From Agapetus fuscipes (Eukaryota > Arthropoda > Insecta > Trichoptera > Glossosomatidae), in contig OX637351.1 in NCBI GenBank assembly GCA_951799405.1, forward strand, positions 6,480,251 through 6,544,250: DNA of 64,000 nucleotides, given 5' to 3'. The position numbers were made by a program, and so were the translations under genes. This document shows, piece after piece, positions 38,738 through 57,400 of the stretch. Within the stretch, counting starts at the first letter, position 1, and the number at the start of each line of letters is the position of its first letter. The notes beneath the pieces are model-generated. The model did no database searches. It had not been told where the DNA came from and was given only the letters and a program-made list of their open reading frames with translations.

Positions 38738-38963
38738 CTAATCTAAATTGCAAAGATATGTAACATTGGGGATTCACATTATATGCATTTTCACAAGCAG
38801 AAACGTCAAGTGAACCTACAACATATAAACCCAAATCACAAATGAACTTACACCCTGCAACTCTTGCCGACCTTTCCTGAAACAGGGGTGACATTGGCAA
38901 AGTGAACCATTTTTTACAGTATGGGTGGTCAGCCTCATACCACCCTTTAAGTCAAGGAACAAT
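38738..38963 (-). mobile_element. LINE-B 3'-end module
   Basis: Reverse orientation, ATCTAATCTAAATTGCAAAG to CTTTAAGTCAAGGAAC; a short internal deletion follows CAGAAACGT. Confidence 0.82.
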
Positions 38964-39253
38964 TACAAATCATTGATTGAAACAGCACAAAAAACTTCAC
39001 GGTGAACTACCAAAATTGACATTTTACAAGATGGCGCCGCTAGTTCTGATTTTCACAGCATAGATTACGATCTGTTTAATCTATAATATGTTTGGATTCA
39101 CATTGGTTCTGTGTCATTTTTGTGTCACCATTTTAGCAACTTCTTCGTTTAACAAATATATACATGTAAAGAACCAATTTTTACCTCAAAAAGTTCTGAC
39201 AACACTTTCTATATACTTATTCCTAATGTACTTTATTGTTTTTTTTTTTTTTT

Positions 39254-39564
39254 TAAGAAATCCTGTGCGGGAGACTCCCTAGATTCTAGAGACTCTAGGG
39301 GTCTATGACACTTGTTGTAGTGCCGCAGAGGTGTACGAGCTTGGTCGTCGCTACAAAGCGCCAATTCTCAAGCAAGACCCAGTTGCTGTAAGGCTGGATG
39401 GACCTTTTGGTGACCGATCATTGGTAAAGGTTAATGAATTTTTCAACCCAGCAAAGAGCAAATTTGAAAATATAAATAGTATATTTTTTGTGCTCCGCCG
39501 AGATTCGAACCCACAACCTTCCCATTCAGAGTCCGCAGTGTTACCACTGAGCTACGGACCGGTC
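39254..39564 (-). mobile_element. SINE-A, LINE-C-type tail
   Basis: Reverse orientation: AAGAAATCCTGTGCGGGAG is the LINE-C-type tail and GCTACGGACCGGTC the head. The B-box is GATTCGAACCC reversed. Confidence 0.9.
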
Positions 39565-39893
39565 AAATAGTTTATTTAATTAGACCAATTTTTTTTTGAT
39601 GTCGGGTGATTTTTTAGTCAAAATTAAAAATGTTGACTGAAAAATTGAATATACGTAGCTATTCAATGGAAAACATTAATCGGAATTCGAAAAGATTGGG
39701 TCGTAGACAAGTAGTTGTAAATTTTAAATAGCTATCGCCTGTGTATATATTAGTTTTACTATGTGAGAGTATAACATTAATCTTAGTTACCATAGCTTAA
39801 TTATTTTGTTGTTATTTATTATCTTTATATTGTAAAAGTCAAATTTTTATTCAATTGACGTTGCCGCCAATTTTGATTCATTCCTCACCAACG

Positions 39894-40366
39894 GCTTATT
39901 CTTTCTCTCTAGCTGAGAAGCGTTGTGAACACAAACCAAATGTTGCTTATACTTTCTCTCTAGCTGAGAAGCGTTGTGAACACAAACCAAATGTTGCTTA
40001 TACTTTCTCTCTAGCTGAGAAGCGTTGTGAACACAAACCAAATGTTGCTTATACTTTCTCTCTAGCTGAGAAGCGTTGTGAACACAAACCAAATGTTGCT
40101 TATACTTTCTCTCTAGCTGAGAAGCGTTGTGAACACAAACCAAATGTTGCTTATACTTTCTCTCTAGCTGAGAAGCGTTGTGAACACAAACCAAATGTTG
40201 CTTATACTTTCTCTCTAGCTGAGAAGCGTTGTGAACACAAACCAAATGTTGCTTATACTTTCTCTCTAGCTGAGAAGCGTTGTGAACACAAACCAAATGT
40301 TGCTTATACTTTCTCTCTAGCTGAGAAGCGTTGTGAACACAAACCAAATGTTGCTTATACTTTCTT
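39894..40366 (+). repeat. Nine-copy 51-base minisatellite open on both strands
   Basis: AGCTGAGAAGCG recurs at 39911, 39962 and every 51 bases to 40319, essentially without variation. Because 51 is 17 codons, both strands stay open: plus repeats TFSLAEKRCEHKPNVAY, minus repeats VCVHNASQLERKYKQHL. No other coding signature supports a protein. Confidence 0.95.
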
Positions 40367-40405
40367 GAGGATGCCGACGCAGACAGCTAGATCTTGATCC
40401 CCATC

Positions 40406-40722
40406 GAGAGTGTCAAAAAGCTCAGTTGGTAGAATGCTTGCATTCCATGCCGAGAGCAAGGGTTCGATCCCCACCGAAGCTGTGAGAAATGAGTTCCAGT
40501 TTCGGTGTTTATTTCAAACTCAAAACAAAATACCAGCAAGGTTTACTCAGCCTTTACAAGAAACTATGAACCTGCCCCCTCGGGAGAAACCCCCACGTCA
40601 ACTGCAATAGTTGTCGTAAGGCTTGCTCTCGTACCTGTAGAAATAAATTGGTTTTACACATCATTTGTAATCCTTTCATGGATAACACGGGACGAAGTTG
40701 CTCTATTCGTGCAGTTTAGTTA
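40406..40722 (+). mobile_element. SINE-B
   Basis: AAAGCTCAGTTGGTAGAATG, TTGCATTCCATGCC and GGTTCGATCCCCACC are the tRNA-like head. The body has CAGTTTCGGTGTTTATTTC and ACCAGCAAGGTTTACTCAGC. Confidence 0.85.
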
Positions 40723-41352
40723 AGGAACAGTCTATGAGTGGAGGCAAGTAGTGTTGAGGGTTGTGACTTGTGTGGAAGCAACCACTCTTTCCAGTTTTCT
40801 CTTGACTGCGCTGCCTGCAGCGCTCCAACCACCGAGTTATCTGCTTTCACTTGATCGGTCCATCGTGTGGGAGATCTCTCTCTTCCTCTTATCCCCTCCA
40901 AGCTACCGATCACAACCAGTCGTTCCAGGCGTTCCTCATTGCCACGAAAGTGTCTGAAGAGAACTGAAGAATATGTTGTGTGCATATACTGGCCAGAGTT
41001 AAGCCATCCAAACGTAGCTCTTGACGAATGGACTGTTACGTCTAGTCATCCATGGGATTCGGAGCATGCACCTCCAGCCCCACATTTCCAAAATGTTAAT
41101 TTTTCTCTTTTCTGCTGCTTTTATGGTCCATGTTTCAGCAGCATAGAGAAAGATAGAGTGGACCAGACTCCTGACAAGCTTTATCTTGGTGCTGTTACTC
41201 ACACCCCGGTCTTTCCATATTTTGTCCAGCTTAGACATGGCACTTTTGGCAATGCCGATACAACGTCTGATATCTCCTTCGCAAGAACCTTCATTGCTAA
41301 TTTGAGATCCAAGGAACTGGAATTCGTTTATGATCTCCAGACCCTAAAGTGA
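40716..41352 (-). pseudogene. LINE-F non-LTR retrotransposon, RT C-terminal relic
   Basis: The minus frame 41238..40999 reads SKLDKIWKDRGVSNSTKIKL, VRSLVHSIFLYAAETWTIK and MWGWRCMLRIPWMTRR. After a frame change it continues in 40985..40716 with RLVVIGSLEGIRGRERSP, TRWTDQVK and ALQAAQSRENWKEWL. This is the post-RT region of RTE/BovB-like LINEs. Frame breaks show it is dead. Confidence 0.75.
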
Positions 41353-42107
41353 ATTTCATAGATCACCAAACTTTTTCAACGTGTATTACAAATGAAATAA
41401 AAAGATGACTTTTTAAAAATAAACGATGAAATGTATTCATAAAATAATTAAACGGCTTTTCCTTCATACAAACAATGACTTATTAACTAAAGTTGAAATA
41501 ATAATAAAATTAAAAACTAATATTGTAAGGTGTCTATATAATTAAAATGAATGATTGTATGAATTGATTTGCTCTGGATGAGACAGCCAATTCCAAATGG
41601 ATTCAATGAAGTCTGAACATTTTAAAAAGTTGATGACCTAAGGCTTACTAATAATATTACAGTGTTTGCTTAGTAGGTGACCTACTTTGGCCTGCCAAGA
41701 AAAAATCTGATTCGGAACATTCAATTATTCGGTTCACAGAGGTGGATTGACATCACAATTTTTCTCTTCCTGATGCAGACTCCTTAGTCATACACGGGAA
41801 ATATTTCATTTTATTTTAAATTGTCAAATATCTGCATTGAATAAATAGTTCAACACATTTTTAGATTTCCAAAAATTTTATCCAATTATTTTTTGGAGTT
41901 GACAGAAATGAGAAATATTTCACAAAAAATATAAAATTATGTTAAAATGGAGTTGGCTGGCTCTCCCAGTGGGGTGACTTATTACAAATTATGATTTCAA
42001 GTTATCATGTTATGAAATTTAAAGAAAAATGTACATATTTTTTATAATAAAAGCTATTCTAAGTTTTTTACAATACATGCTTGTTTTATTTCACAAATAG
42101 CGAAGAA
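41353..42107. other. Intergenic, no recognised feature
   Basis: AT-rich between two LINE relics. No frame or named repeat. Confidence 0.45.
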
Positions 42108-43195
42108 GATACTGTAACTGTAACTCTGTCACCATTCCGCTAGGGGTGGCCAGAGCCTCTGCAGAGCTGCCTCCATTTTTTCCTATCCTTACATACCTCT
42201 TTCAATTCATTCGTATCCATCACCTTTTTCATGCATTTTCTTCTTTTACGCTCACTTTGTATATCCCATTCTTTCACAATCTTCTCAATCTGATCACTCC
42301 ATACTTTTCTCGGTCGTCCCTTCCCTCTTTTTCCTTTCACACTTTATTTGTATACATGCTTTGTCAGTCTATCATCATTCATTCTTTCCACATGCCCAAA
42401 CCATCTCATCACATTCTTTTGTACCTTAACTTTCACATCCTCTTTCAAATTACATTCTTTTTTTACCCATTCATTCCTAACTCTATCCTTCAGAGTTTTT
42501 CCTGTCATGCTTCTCAAATGCTTCATTTCCACCGTACATACTTTACTCATTTCGCTATCGTTCACTGTCCATGCTTCACTTCCATACATCAAAGTCGGTA
42601 ACAATATGCCATTGTGTACCGCCATTCTCAGATCCATCGTCAATCGCTTATTCTTTGCTATTCTTCCTATTGCACCGACCACTTGCTTTCCCTTACACAT
42701 CCTATTCTCAAGTTCTCTTGTCATCTTTCCATTCTTCTCGAACATACTTCCCAAGTATCTAAATTCATCCACAATTTCAACTTTCGTACCATTCAACGTA
42801 AACGTGCATTCTTCATTTTCATCCGTTCTGTCAAAAATCAGTACTTTCGTCTTACTTGCATTAATTTTCAACTTGTTCACACACACAGCATGGTTCAGAC
42901 TAGAGAGCATTGCCTGAAGTTCCGCTGCTGAATCAACAATTAATACTGAGTCATCAGCATAAAGCAGAACTCCGACTTTTCTCTCTCCAATCTGTATGCC
43001 ATGCCCTTCCAGATTCGCTTGTTTAACACAATGATCCATAATTATATTGAATAACCATGGGCTCATTATGCAACCCTGTCTCACACCCTTGTACACATTA
43101 AAATACTCGCTGTATTCTCCATCCACCCTGACACACGCCCTGCTATTTACATAGATGGCTCTGATATAACTCTGAAACATATGAGCTGAAACAAG
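42108..43195 (-). pseudogene. LINE-A non-LTR retrotransposon, 5'-truncated, with RT domain
   Basis: The minus frame 43180..42344 holds reverse transcriptase motifs: GVRQGCIMSPWLFNIIMD, LLYADDSVLI (YADD catalytic box) and LKINASKTKVLIF, then RYLGSMF and [18 protein letters not shown]. At about 42344 the frame shifts; [19 protein letters not shown] to [10 protein letters not shown] follows in 42340..42140, then GGTGACAGAGTTACAGTTAC. This is the longest LINE copy in the window; the endonuclease end is absent. Confidence 0.9.
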
Positions 43196-43531
43196 ACGGT
43201 GATGTGGTCTGGTCTATATAATCGGCAGACTACATGGACTGGGATCTGAGACACATACAGCGAATGGACCATTACATTCTAGAGAGGACATTGGAAAGTG
43301 GAGGCAGAACATTGGTCAATGAGACTGTGCGCAACTCTGTAAGTGTTTGGTGAGTTTTGCAGTGGCAGCTCGATGGGCATGGAACCGACTGCCACCTGTG
43401 GTTTGACAGATTGCCGACAGCAGTCACTTCAAGAGACGTCTCAAGACTGATTAGTTCACTGAATCTTTTGGGGCACCCTAGGAATGGCAATGTTACTACA
43501 CAGAGCCAAAAAATCAAATGTTTCATCAACC
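43196..43531 (+). other. Unassigned segment between LINE-A and the 102-base repeats
   Basis: ACACATACAGCGAATGGACC resembles the neighbouring 102-base unit. The rest (GCCGACAGCAGTCACTTCAA) looks like old transposon coding sequence, but I cannot name it. Confidence 0.35.
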
Positions 43532-43800
43532 TTGTGATGACAGACCCTGAAGGATGCAGGGCAGTGGGATGACCCAGAGCAAGGTGGCTGGGACACATAC
43601 AGGGAATGGAGCATCAGAGCCTGGAGATGACAGTTGTGATGATAGACCCTGAAGGACGCAGGGCAGTGCGAAGACCCAGAGCAAGGTGGCTGGGAAACAT
43701 ACAGGGAATGGACCATCAGAGCCTGGAGAGGATAGTTGTGATGACAGACCCTGAAGGACGCAGGGCAGGGGAAGACCCAGAGCAAGATGGATGGACAGAT
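43532..43800 (+). repeat. Tandem repeat, 102-base unit, ~2.6 copies
   Basis: AGACCCTGAAGGA recurs at 43542, 43644 and 43746. The plus frame reads DPEGRRAVRRPRARWLGNI and MDHQSLERIVVM, resembling the GRRPRGRPR.RW tail of LINE proteins. It lies just beyond the Aurora stop codon. Confidence 0.75.
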
Positions 43801-43921
43801 TGAAGCGTATGGGACTTTGAAAGAAACAATTTGGACAGATAACACTTGACAAATAAGTCTAGAACTCATCCACAGTTGTCTACCAATGATGATGGATGAT
43901 AATGCACGTTGGATGATTCCT

Positions 43922-50343
<6,422 letters not shown>

Positions 50344-51300
50344 ATTTAAGATTGCAATACTTATAAAAACCTATATCACAAAATAATTTCCAACTTTAGA
50401 CTAATTGATTGAAATGTTTCACTTCTGTGGACAGTGAAACAAATCAGCTGTCAAAGTTTGAAACCGTTTTTAAATTTGAATTCAAATGTCATACCCCGCG
50501 TGAAGCAAGCCGTTAAAGTTTTCTTTAAATGCTGTAAACAAATCCATACCCCGGAATGTAAGGAAAATAAAAAAATAAAACAATAACACTTTCTTTACCT
50601 ACACATGAACTTAAATGAAAAGTGAAAAATGTAACTTTAACTCTGCCGCCATTCCGCTAGGGGTGGCCAGAGCCTCTGCAGAGCTGCCTCCATTTTTTCC
50701 TATCTTTACATACCTTTTTCAATTCATTCATATCCATTACCTTTTTCATGCATTTTCTTCTTTCAAAATTCATTTTTAATAAAGCTTTAAAAAAAGTTTG
50801 ACAAAACACAATTGATGCTTGCCTCAGACATATATTATATTGAGCAATTGACATTGTGTATACGAAATATGACATTATTCTACAATATATCTTGCCAGTG
50901 TAGCCACCTTTCTTTTTGATGGGTGGCTTTCACAGCAATTTCAAACAAAAAAACAAGGGTATTTTGATTTCCCTGATTGTAAAACTGTTTCCGACCCTTA
51001 CATTTTCATGTTCCGGTGTTTATTTCAACCACTCACATTGATTTTCATAGACAATAAAATCAATATATTCATGGTAGGTCATAAATATTGTTAAAACGAG
51101 GAAAAGTGGTATCACCATTCGCTACCTACGAGCTGTCAAATAGTGGGCAAAGCCGTATTTATGTTGACTTTGTGCAATTTTGTAATTTAACATCTAAAAT
51201 GGGCGATATTGTGCAAACAAATACAACAGCAATCACAACATGAAGTTGTCGCACGCATATCAAAGGTTTCCGTCGACAGTTTAAGTAAGAATTCGTGTTT
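50344..51300. promoter_or_regulatory. Divergent promoter region of Aurora and EHMT
   Basis: Both genes point away from this interval. TTTGAA words at 50457 and 50475, ~115-135 bases before the Aurora start, resemble CHR cell-cycle elements but are common by chance. A minus LINE-A tail occupies 50630..50766. A possible non-coding EHMT exon ends at 51284 (TTTAA|GTAAGA), with a short upstream frame from ATGGGCGATATTG. These are inferences. Confidence 0.4.
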
Positions 51301-51769
51301 TCTGTGACATAATTTCATTGCATTCTTCAGTCCCTGATTGCATTAGTTTATTTCCCGAGTTTGACCTCATTTTATCTATTTTCTTCTCTCTTGTGCACAC
51401 AATAAGTTTCTAAAGGTATATCGAACAATACGATGCATTATTGTAGACAATTTATCTAGTAAATGATGTTTAAAAATGACATAGGAAATGTAGATTTGAC
51501 TTTGCAACAGATAGGTATTTTTTAATTAATAGGTATTAGAAATGGAACCATCTTATAAAGTCTTCAATACCGAGTGATATGTCATGGACTCTGCAAAAAA
51601 AAAAAATTTTCTCGTCGGGCAAACACCACATGTCTATGCGACTAGGGCTCATAGCAATCAGTAACAAAATTAGTTATAAAAATTAGTCCTGGCCGTCTGA
51701 CGCCACAACTTTGTCAGTATAAATTAATGTGTCGAGTACATTTAATAGAGCCCGCACAAATGGCAAAGA

Positions 51770-51945
51770 CTAAAAAGACATCACATAAAGTGACATCACA
51801 TGGCTGGGTCGCTAGGGTAAAGGCTTACAAATTTTTATTTATTATTTGCTTAGAATGCTAGTTACATAGGCGTGTGACGTTTACCCATGGAGAAAAAAAC
51901 TAATTTGGAACTTCTGTGCCGAAAACGTTTTGAGTCCGTGAGTCA
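51770..51945. mobile_element. Family G fragment
   Basis: GTGACATCACATGGCTGGGT, CGCTAGGGTAAAGG and TTTTGAGTCC match the ends of 22151..22514. Confidence 0.5.
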
Positions 51946-51954
51946 GGGATCTCA

Positions 51955-52466
51955 CTAATCTAATCTAATCTAAGTTGCAAAGATATGTTACATTGGGGAT
52001 TCACATTATATGCATTCTCACAAGCAGACACATACAAGTTCGCGCTTGCACATGCCGCATGTGAACCTACAACATAAAAACCCAAATCTCAAATGGACAT
52101 ACACTTGCAACTCTTGCCGTCCTTCCCTGAAACCGGGGTGACATTGGCAAAGTGAACCATTTTCTACAGCATGGGTGGTCAGCCGCATACCAACCTATTA
52201 GTCAAGGAACTAATCTATAATCTATAATCTAAGCTGCAAGGATATGTAAGCATTTAAGGCTCATATGAAATGCATGCCTACAGACAGGCACATGTAGGTT
52301 CGCGCCTACACATTCTGCATGTGTGCATACAAATAAAGAAAACCTCACATGGACATAAACCTTGCAACTCCTGCCGCCGTTCCCTGAACCGGGGTGGCAT
52401 TGGCAAAAGTGAACCGATTTTTACAGCACGGGTGGTCAGCCTCGTACCAACCTATCAGTCAAGGAG
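51955..52466 (-). mobile_element. Two consecutive LINE-B 3'-end modules
   Basis: 51955..52210 and 52211..52466, same orientation, each ending ...AGTCAAGGA. The second stops 33 bases before the acceptor of the EHMT start exon. Confidence 0.85.
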
Positions 52467-52499
52467 CCAAGGTTGTAATAAAATATTTTTTTGTTTCAG

Positions 52500-54418
52500 T
52501 TATTTTCTTGCGGCAACATGAATTCCAAATTTTTCCCGCCGCCTGCGAGTGGCGAGGAAAACGATGACAACATTTTCTCCAAAGTCCTCACCGGCATGAA
52601 GTCGGTCTTCAACAATCCATCTCTGTTTAAAAGCAAAAAGAACGAAGGCGACATCCCAACTGGCAGCACTGAAACAGGACCACTGGCAACACAGGAAACT
52701 GCTCCAATCATTCCAATTTCAAATGAAGTCATAATACCTATTGAGGCAGCTATGAGTGGCATAGATTCGAAAGAAGAACCAGAAAATAATTTGGAAGTTC
52801 CAAATTCGAATGAATTGACGGATGAAGCTCTTTTAGCTGTCGACACGGAAATCGCAAATGAAAGCATTGATGTGTATGATGAATTACCGGATTTTGTTAA
52901 AAGTGCAATGATTGATGAAGAAAATGATAAAATCGATGAGATTATTGAAGATGAGGTCGCTGTTGATGTATACAATGGAGAAGGTGGGGCGAATAATGAC
53001 GATATTCATGAAGAAAGCAAGAATTTGGAAGAGGAAGAGGTAGTGGATACTGTTGACGAAGGGATTATTGTAAATCTTGAGAGCATTGTGTTGTACGATG
53101 TAAATACAGAAGAGGCTTTTCAGAAAATTGAGGAGACGGCAGAAGTCGAGGAATCGGTTGAAGAGCAATCAACACCGACGAAATTGCATAAATCTAAAAA
53201 TGTACAAAAGAAGAAATCACGAAAGAAATCAAAGGTTAAAGATGGAGAGAGTAGCAAGAGTGAAGAGGCTGTTGAAGATTTGAATGCGTCGCCGAATTCT
53301 AAATGGGTGGAGGAGCTGGAAGGTGTGGAACCCAAACCGAGGATTGTTTTGACTTTTAGATCTGAGAAAACTGGATCCCGGAGTACAAACATGAAGATTG
53401 TCTCCGATCTGGATAAAAAAATAGAAGATAACTCTGCTGTGACAACAACTAGACATCTTAGAAGTAAAATTGGTTTTGGAAAAGTGGAGACAAGCGTCGA
53501 CGAAAGTAAAAAAGAAAAACGAAAGAAGGGCAGTCCAAATCCAATGGAATTTGATTCCGAGTCTTCAGTTGCTAAGAGTGGGAACGCTAGCGAAGCAGAG
53601 GATTGTCCGAAAACGCCGACGTTGCAGCGTAAGCACAAGCGAACCGCCAACCCGTCGGATTCAAATTCCGAAGACTCGCCGCCTGTGAATAAAGAACGGA
53701 ATACCGTTAAAAGATCGGCGCGTCGACGCTCGAAAGATTTCTGTGATAATGTGTTGGCCAACGCGATGGCGCGCAAAGAGAAGTTTTACGAATCGGCAAA
53801 CACAACTCCGACCAGATTGTCGCGTAGGATAAAACCGACGGCAAAAGTTTTAGCGAATCGGGAACTGCGTTTGGGGTTCGAGACGCAGAACAACGCAAGA
53901 CTAGCTCTGCAGAGTGAAAAGGCTACGGAAGAAGTTAAATTTACACGGTCCAGATTGAGGAGATCGCCAGATAAAAACAGATTGGAAACGTCGCCCAGTA
54001 AGTGTTTGCCTGAAGTAGTTAGGACAAGAAGACGATTGAAACCTTATTCTGTCTACGATAAAGTCGTATCGTCGGATGAAGAAAAAGCTGAACTCATTCC
54101 TAGCGAATGCAAACTTACAGTTGCCGAAATAAATAGATGTATACTCGGCAGTGAAGAGATTAAACCTGTAGTGGAAGAACAAGAAGTTGAAGAAGATACG
54201 GCTGAAGAGACGGAGGTTGACAAGGAGACTAAAAGACTGAATAGATTAAAGAAGAAGCACTTGAGGAAGCTGGGCTTGCAGGCGGTGGTGGTGGGGAAGT
54301 GTAAAAAGTCGGGGGGCTTGCTTAGAGAAGTCGTGACTGATGAATCTACAATGGATTCTACCAACACGGAAGCCATCATTGAACATTTCAACAGCCGCAA
54401 TAAAATTGAAGATGCAAG
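52500..54418 (+). CDS. G9a: EHMT first coding exon (disordered N-terminus)
   Basis: Acceptor TTTTTGTTTCAG at 52499, 18 bases of 5' UTR, then MNSKFFPPPASGEENDDNIF. Residues 1-633 alternate acidic (EEEVVDTVDEG) and basic (KKKSRKKSKVK, RSARRRSKDF) blocks with many Ser/Pro. Donor GCAAG|GTTTGT. The exon is AT-rich compared with exons 3, 4, 6 and 7. The sequence is poorly conserved; assignment rests on continuity with exon 2. Confidence 0.93.
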
Positions 54419-57400
54419 GTTTGTATTTTTAATTTAGTAATACTGTTACATGGATGGTCGAGGGTGCATTAAAAACACCAAACTTGTGTCACACATTTTA
54501 TAGAATGAACAAAACGGATTTTACTGACCGTGCAAAAGAGAAGAACGATTTTCTCTACGTTTCGTCGGAGTCATATCTGACGTCCTCAGTGTGTCTTCTA
54601 TAAAGAAGAATCACGAACTGATTGAACTGACTGTGTCACATAATTTATTTCACAGAGTATGTTACATATCGACGGTTAAAAGGCAGTAGGACGGCATAAA
54701 CTAAATTGTTTAGGACAGCAGTTTAAAGTTTGAGATTGCAGAAAAATAACCTGAACATGGCCACATTTTATGCTTATAAAGTCATGTGTAACTGTACATT
54801 TTTTTTAGTTTTTTGCTCAAACGTTTTCTAAATGTTAAAATAAATAAAAGTGAATTAATTTATTTTTTTTCCTATCGAATTTATAAAAAAATACAATGGA
54901 CTTTCACTGTGTTAACAGAAATACCCTTAAAAATATAAGTTCATTTTTATAATTACTCTTTTTTTTGCAGTTTGGAACCAGAAGAGGAAGAAGAAACGAT
55001 TCCCACTGAAATAGACGGCGAAACTTCTGCTGTCGACGCTCTGAACACACAATGCGATCTAACAGAAGACACAGAACTGCACATTACGGCAAAGAGAAAG
55101 TCCAGCATCGAACCGGCGACACTTAAAATTAGCGAAGACTCAAACCAAGACGATGATTCAAACCGGCGAGTCACACGTAAACGAGCGAGGACAGACAACT
55201 CGCTATCGAGCGATCCCGACAACATACCGTTGAGCAAAATTGCATCGGAAATCCAGATGCACGAAGACACAGATGAAGAATTGACGGGAGAAGCTCCGCC
55301 GAGTACAAATTTCTTGTCTTGCATGTGCACCGTGGATTCTAATGTGTATCTGGATCCTAATTATGTGGGGGAAGTGGAGTTTTGCCGTGCTATTGATTCC
55401 GTGGGAGGCAGGTCCATTGGGTGCGGGAGGGTGGCCAGTGCTGAAGGCTCCATGGTCAGATCTGGTGTCCGTGGTCCGTATTTGCTGCCGTGTGACATCC
55501 ACAGGAAGAGAATGGCTTTGCATCATTGCTGTGCGGGATGTGGAGTATTCTGTACTCAGGTAATTGATAATGATATAATAAACATCAGGATGATTTATTT
55601 GGTGAATCACACCTCAAGAGCCCTCTGCAAGCTTGGTCGTCACTGTAGAAAGCGCCAATTCTCAATTAAGACCCAGTTGCTGTAATGGCTGGTTCGGACA
55701 AGGCGAGTAATTTAGCCAAGTAACGAGTAATTTAGTGGCTAAACGTGTGCGAACCCCAACAATTTAGTCCAGTAGTTAAGTCAATGGTTTAGTCAAGCCG
55801 ATCCATTTCATTCTATTTTTTCGGGCAAGTAGCGGCCCCGCCCACCGTCCGTGGGCGAGTGTTGCCGAGAAGCCACGGAAAAGTCCGAGTCCGAAGAGCC
55901 ACGGAAAAGCCCGAGTCCGAGTCGAGTTTATTAGCGGCCGCGCCATTGGCCGCTCACTCTTGGCGGGGAAACGGAAATGCAAGAATGGCGGCAATTTAAA
56001 TTGGCTGCAGTTTGAAAAGATAATGCCCGTTTTCAGCAAGAATATTTAAAGATAAAGTGCTGTTTAAAAATATTTAAGTACTTAAGAACTTCTTATATTT
56101 GCGAGCCCGATGTTCCGCTCCCTAAACTTAGCGACCTGTCAGTCAGGTTATGTCATGTTTAAACTGTAAATAAGTGGATATGCACACCGATATCCTTGTT
56201 TTTTTAGAAACTCTTGAGAATATAGAAGTTGCTAGGACTTATCTACGTCCAAAAAGTTTTGAGAAAGGTAATTTTTTTTCGATAAGAATAGTATGACATC
56301 GATTTTTGGTGCGGATATCAGCTGTCAAAAATACAATCATGTAGCTCCTTGCTGACAATAGAGCTGTACAAATATAGTTTTGGTAAAGATGTTGTGGAAA
56401 TAACTATTATCGTCCATGAATTTATTACGTATTTAAAAACATCGATCTTTTACATTGATCGATGTTTATAGGTACCTACCATAAATTTGTCATATCACAG
56501 GCCTTATGATATCCTTAAGATGGATTGTTACTTGTTGTTTTGTACAGAAACAATTCAGTGACACACGGGGATAACTAATTAGAGGCATTACAATTTTATG
56601 CCACTGTAAGCCATCAGCTGATCTGTGACAGACGTGAGAGGCGTATGTAGCAGGATTGAACAAGTTTCTCGCGGTCAGCCTCTGAAAAGTTGAACCATGT
56701 TTCTTCTTTAACTTGATAATTGATTGGTGACCGCCGTGTATTTGAAAATGCCGATTTTACATGTCGAATATTGATGTTAATTGTCAACAACGAAAAACGC
56801 AACAGAAAAATGCATCTGAATGCAGCTGCAGACTACGAGCCGTATTATAGTGTGTGCATACAAAATATACTTTGTACACATCATTGAAAAGATAAAAATT
56901 CAATTAAAAAATAATGTTTGCAGCGTAAATGGTAGATATTATTATAAACATCAAATAGTCATGTGTTGTTTTTATTTAAAATGTGTATATTATTTTATAA
57001 ACCATAAAATACATTTCGAATTTACAAAAGTCGAGTTTCGAAGTTGTTTGCTAAACAGGCTCCTAGCTAGGTGGCCGGGCATAAATAAGTTAATATTACC
57101 AAACTATAGCCAATGTAAAGGGCTTTATAATAACATGATTTTAATACTCAATTAATATTTTCAAACTGCAGCCAATTCAAATTTTCCGCCATTATAGAAA
57201 GGGCTTTCTGCAGCCAACTTCGCACTTGTGTACTGTACTGGACCGTAATGCGAACGCTTCACGGGCGAGTAGCGCCCCGCCCACTACTAAATTACTCGGT
57301 ACTTGACTAAATCAGTGGCCTCGTGCGAACTAGCCTTAAGACTGGATGGACCTTCAGTGATCGGTCTTTGGTAGAGTATATGAATTTTTCACCCAGCGAA

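Noticed and set aside
39847..40397. Open frames of 166 and 180 residues on opposite strands
   Set aside because: Both are products of the 51-base array whose length is a multiple of three; no domain or splice context.
42146..42931. Plus-strand frames over the RT region
   Set aside because: Antisense shadows of the LINE-A reverse transcriptase frame.
55776..56039. Transposase in the Harbinger-like insert
   Set aside because: Short basic frame with no recognisable transposase motif.
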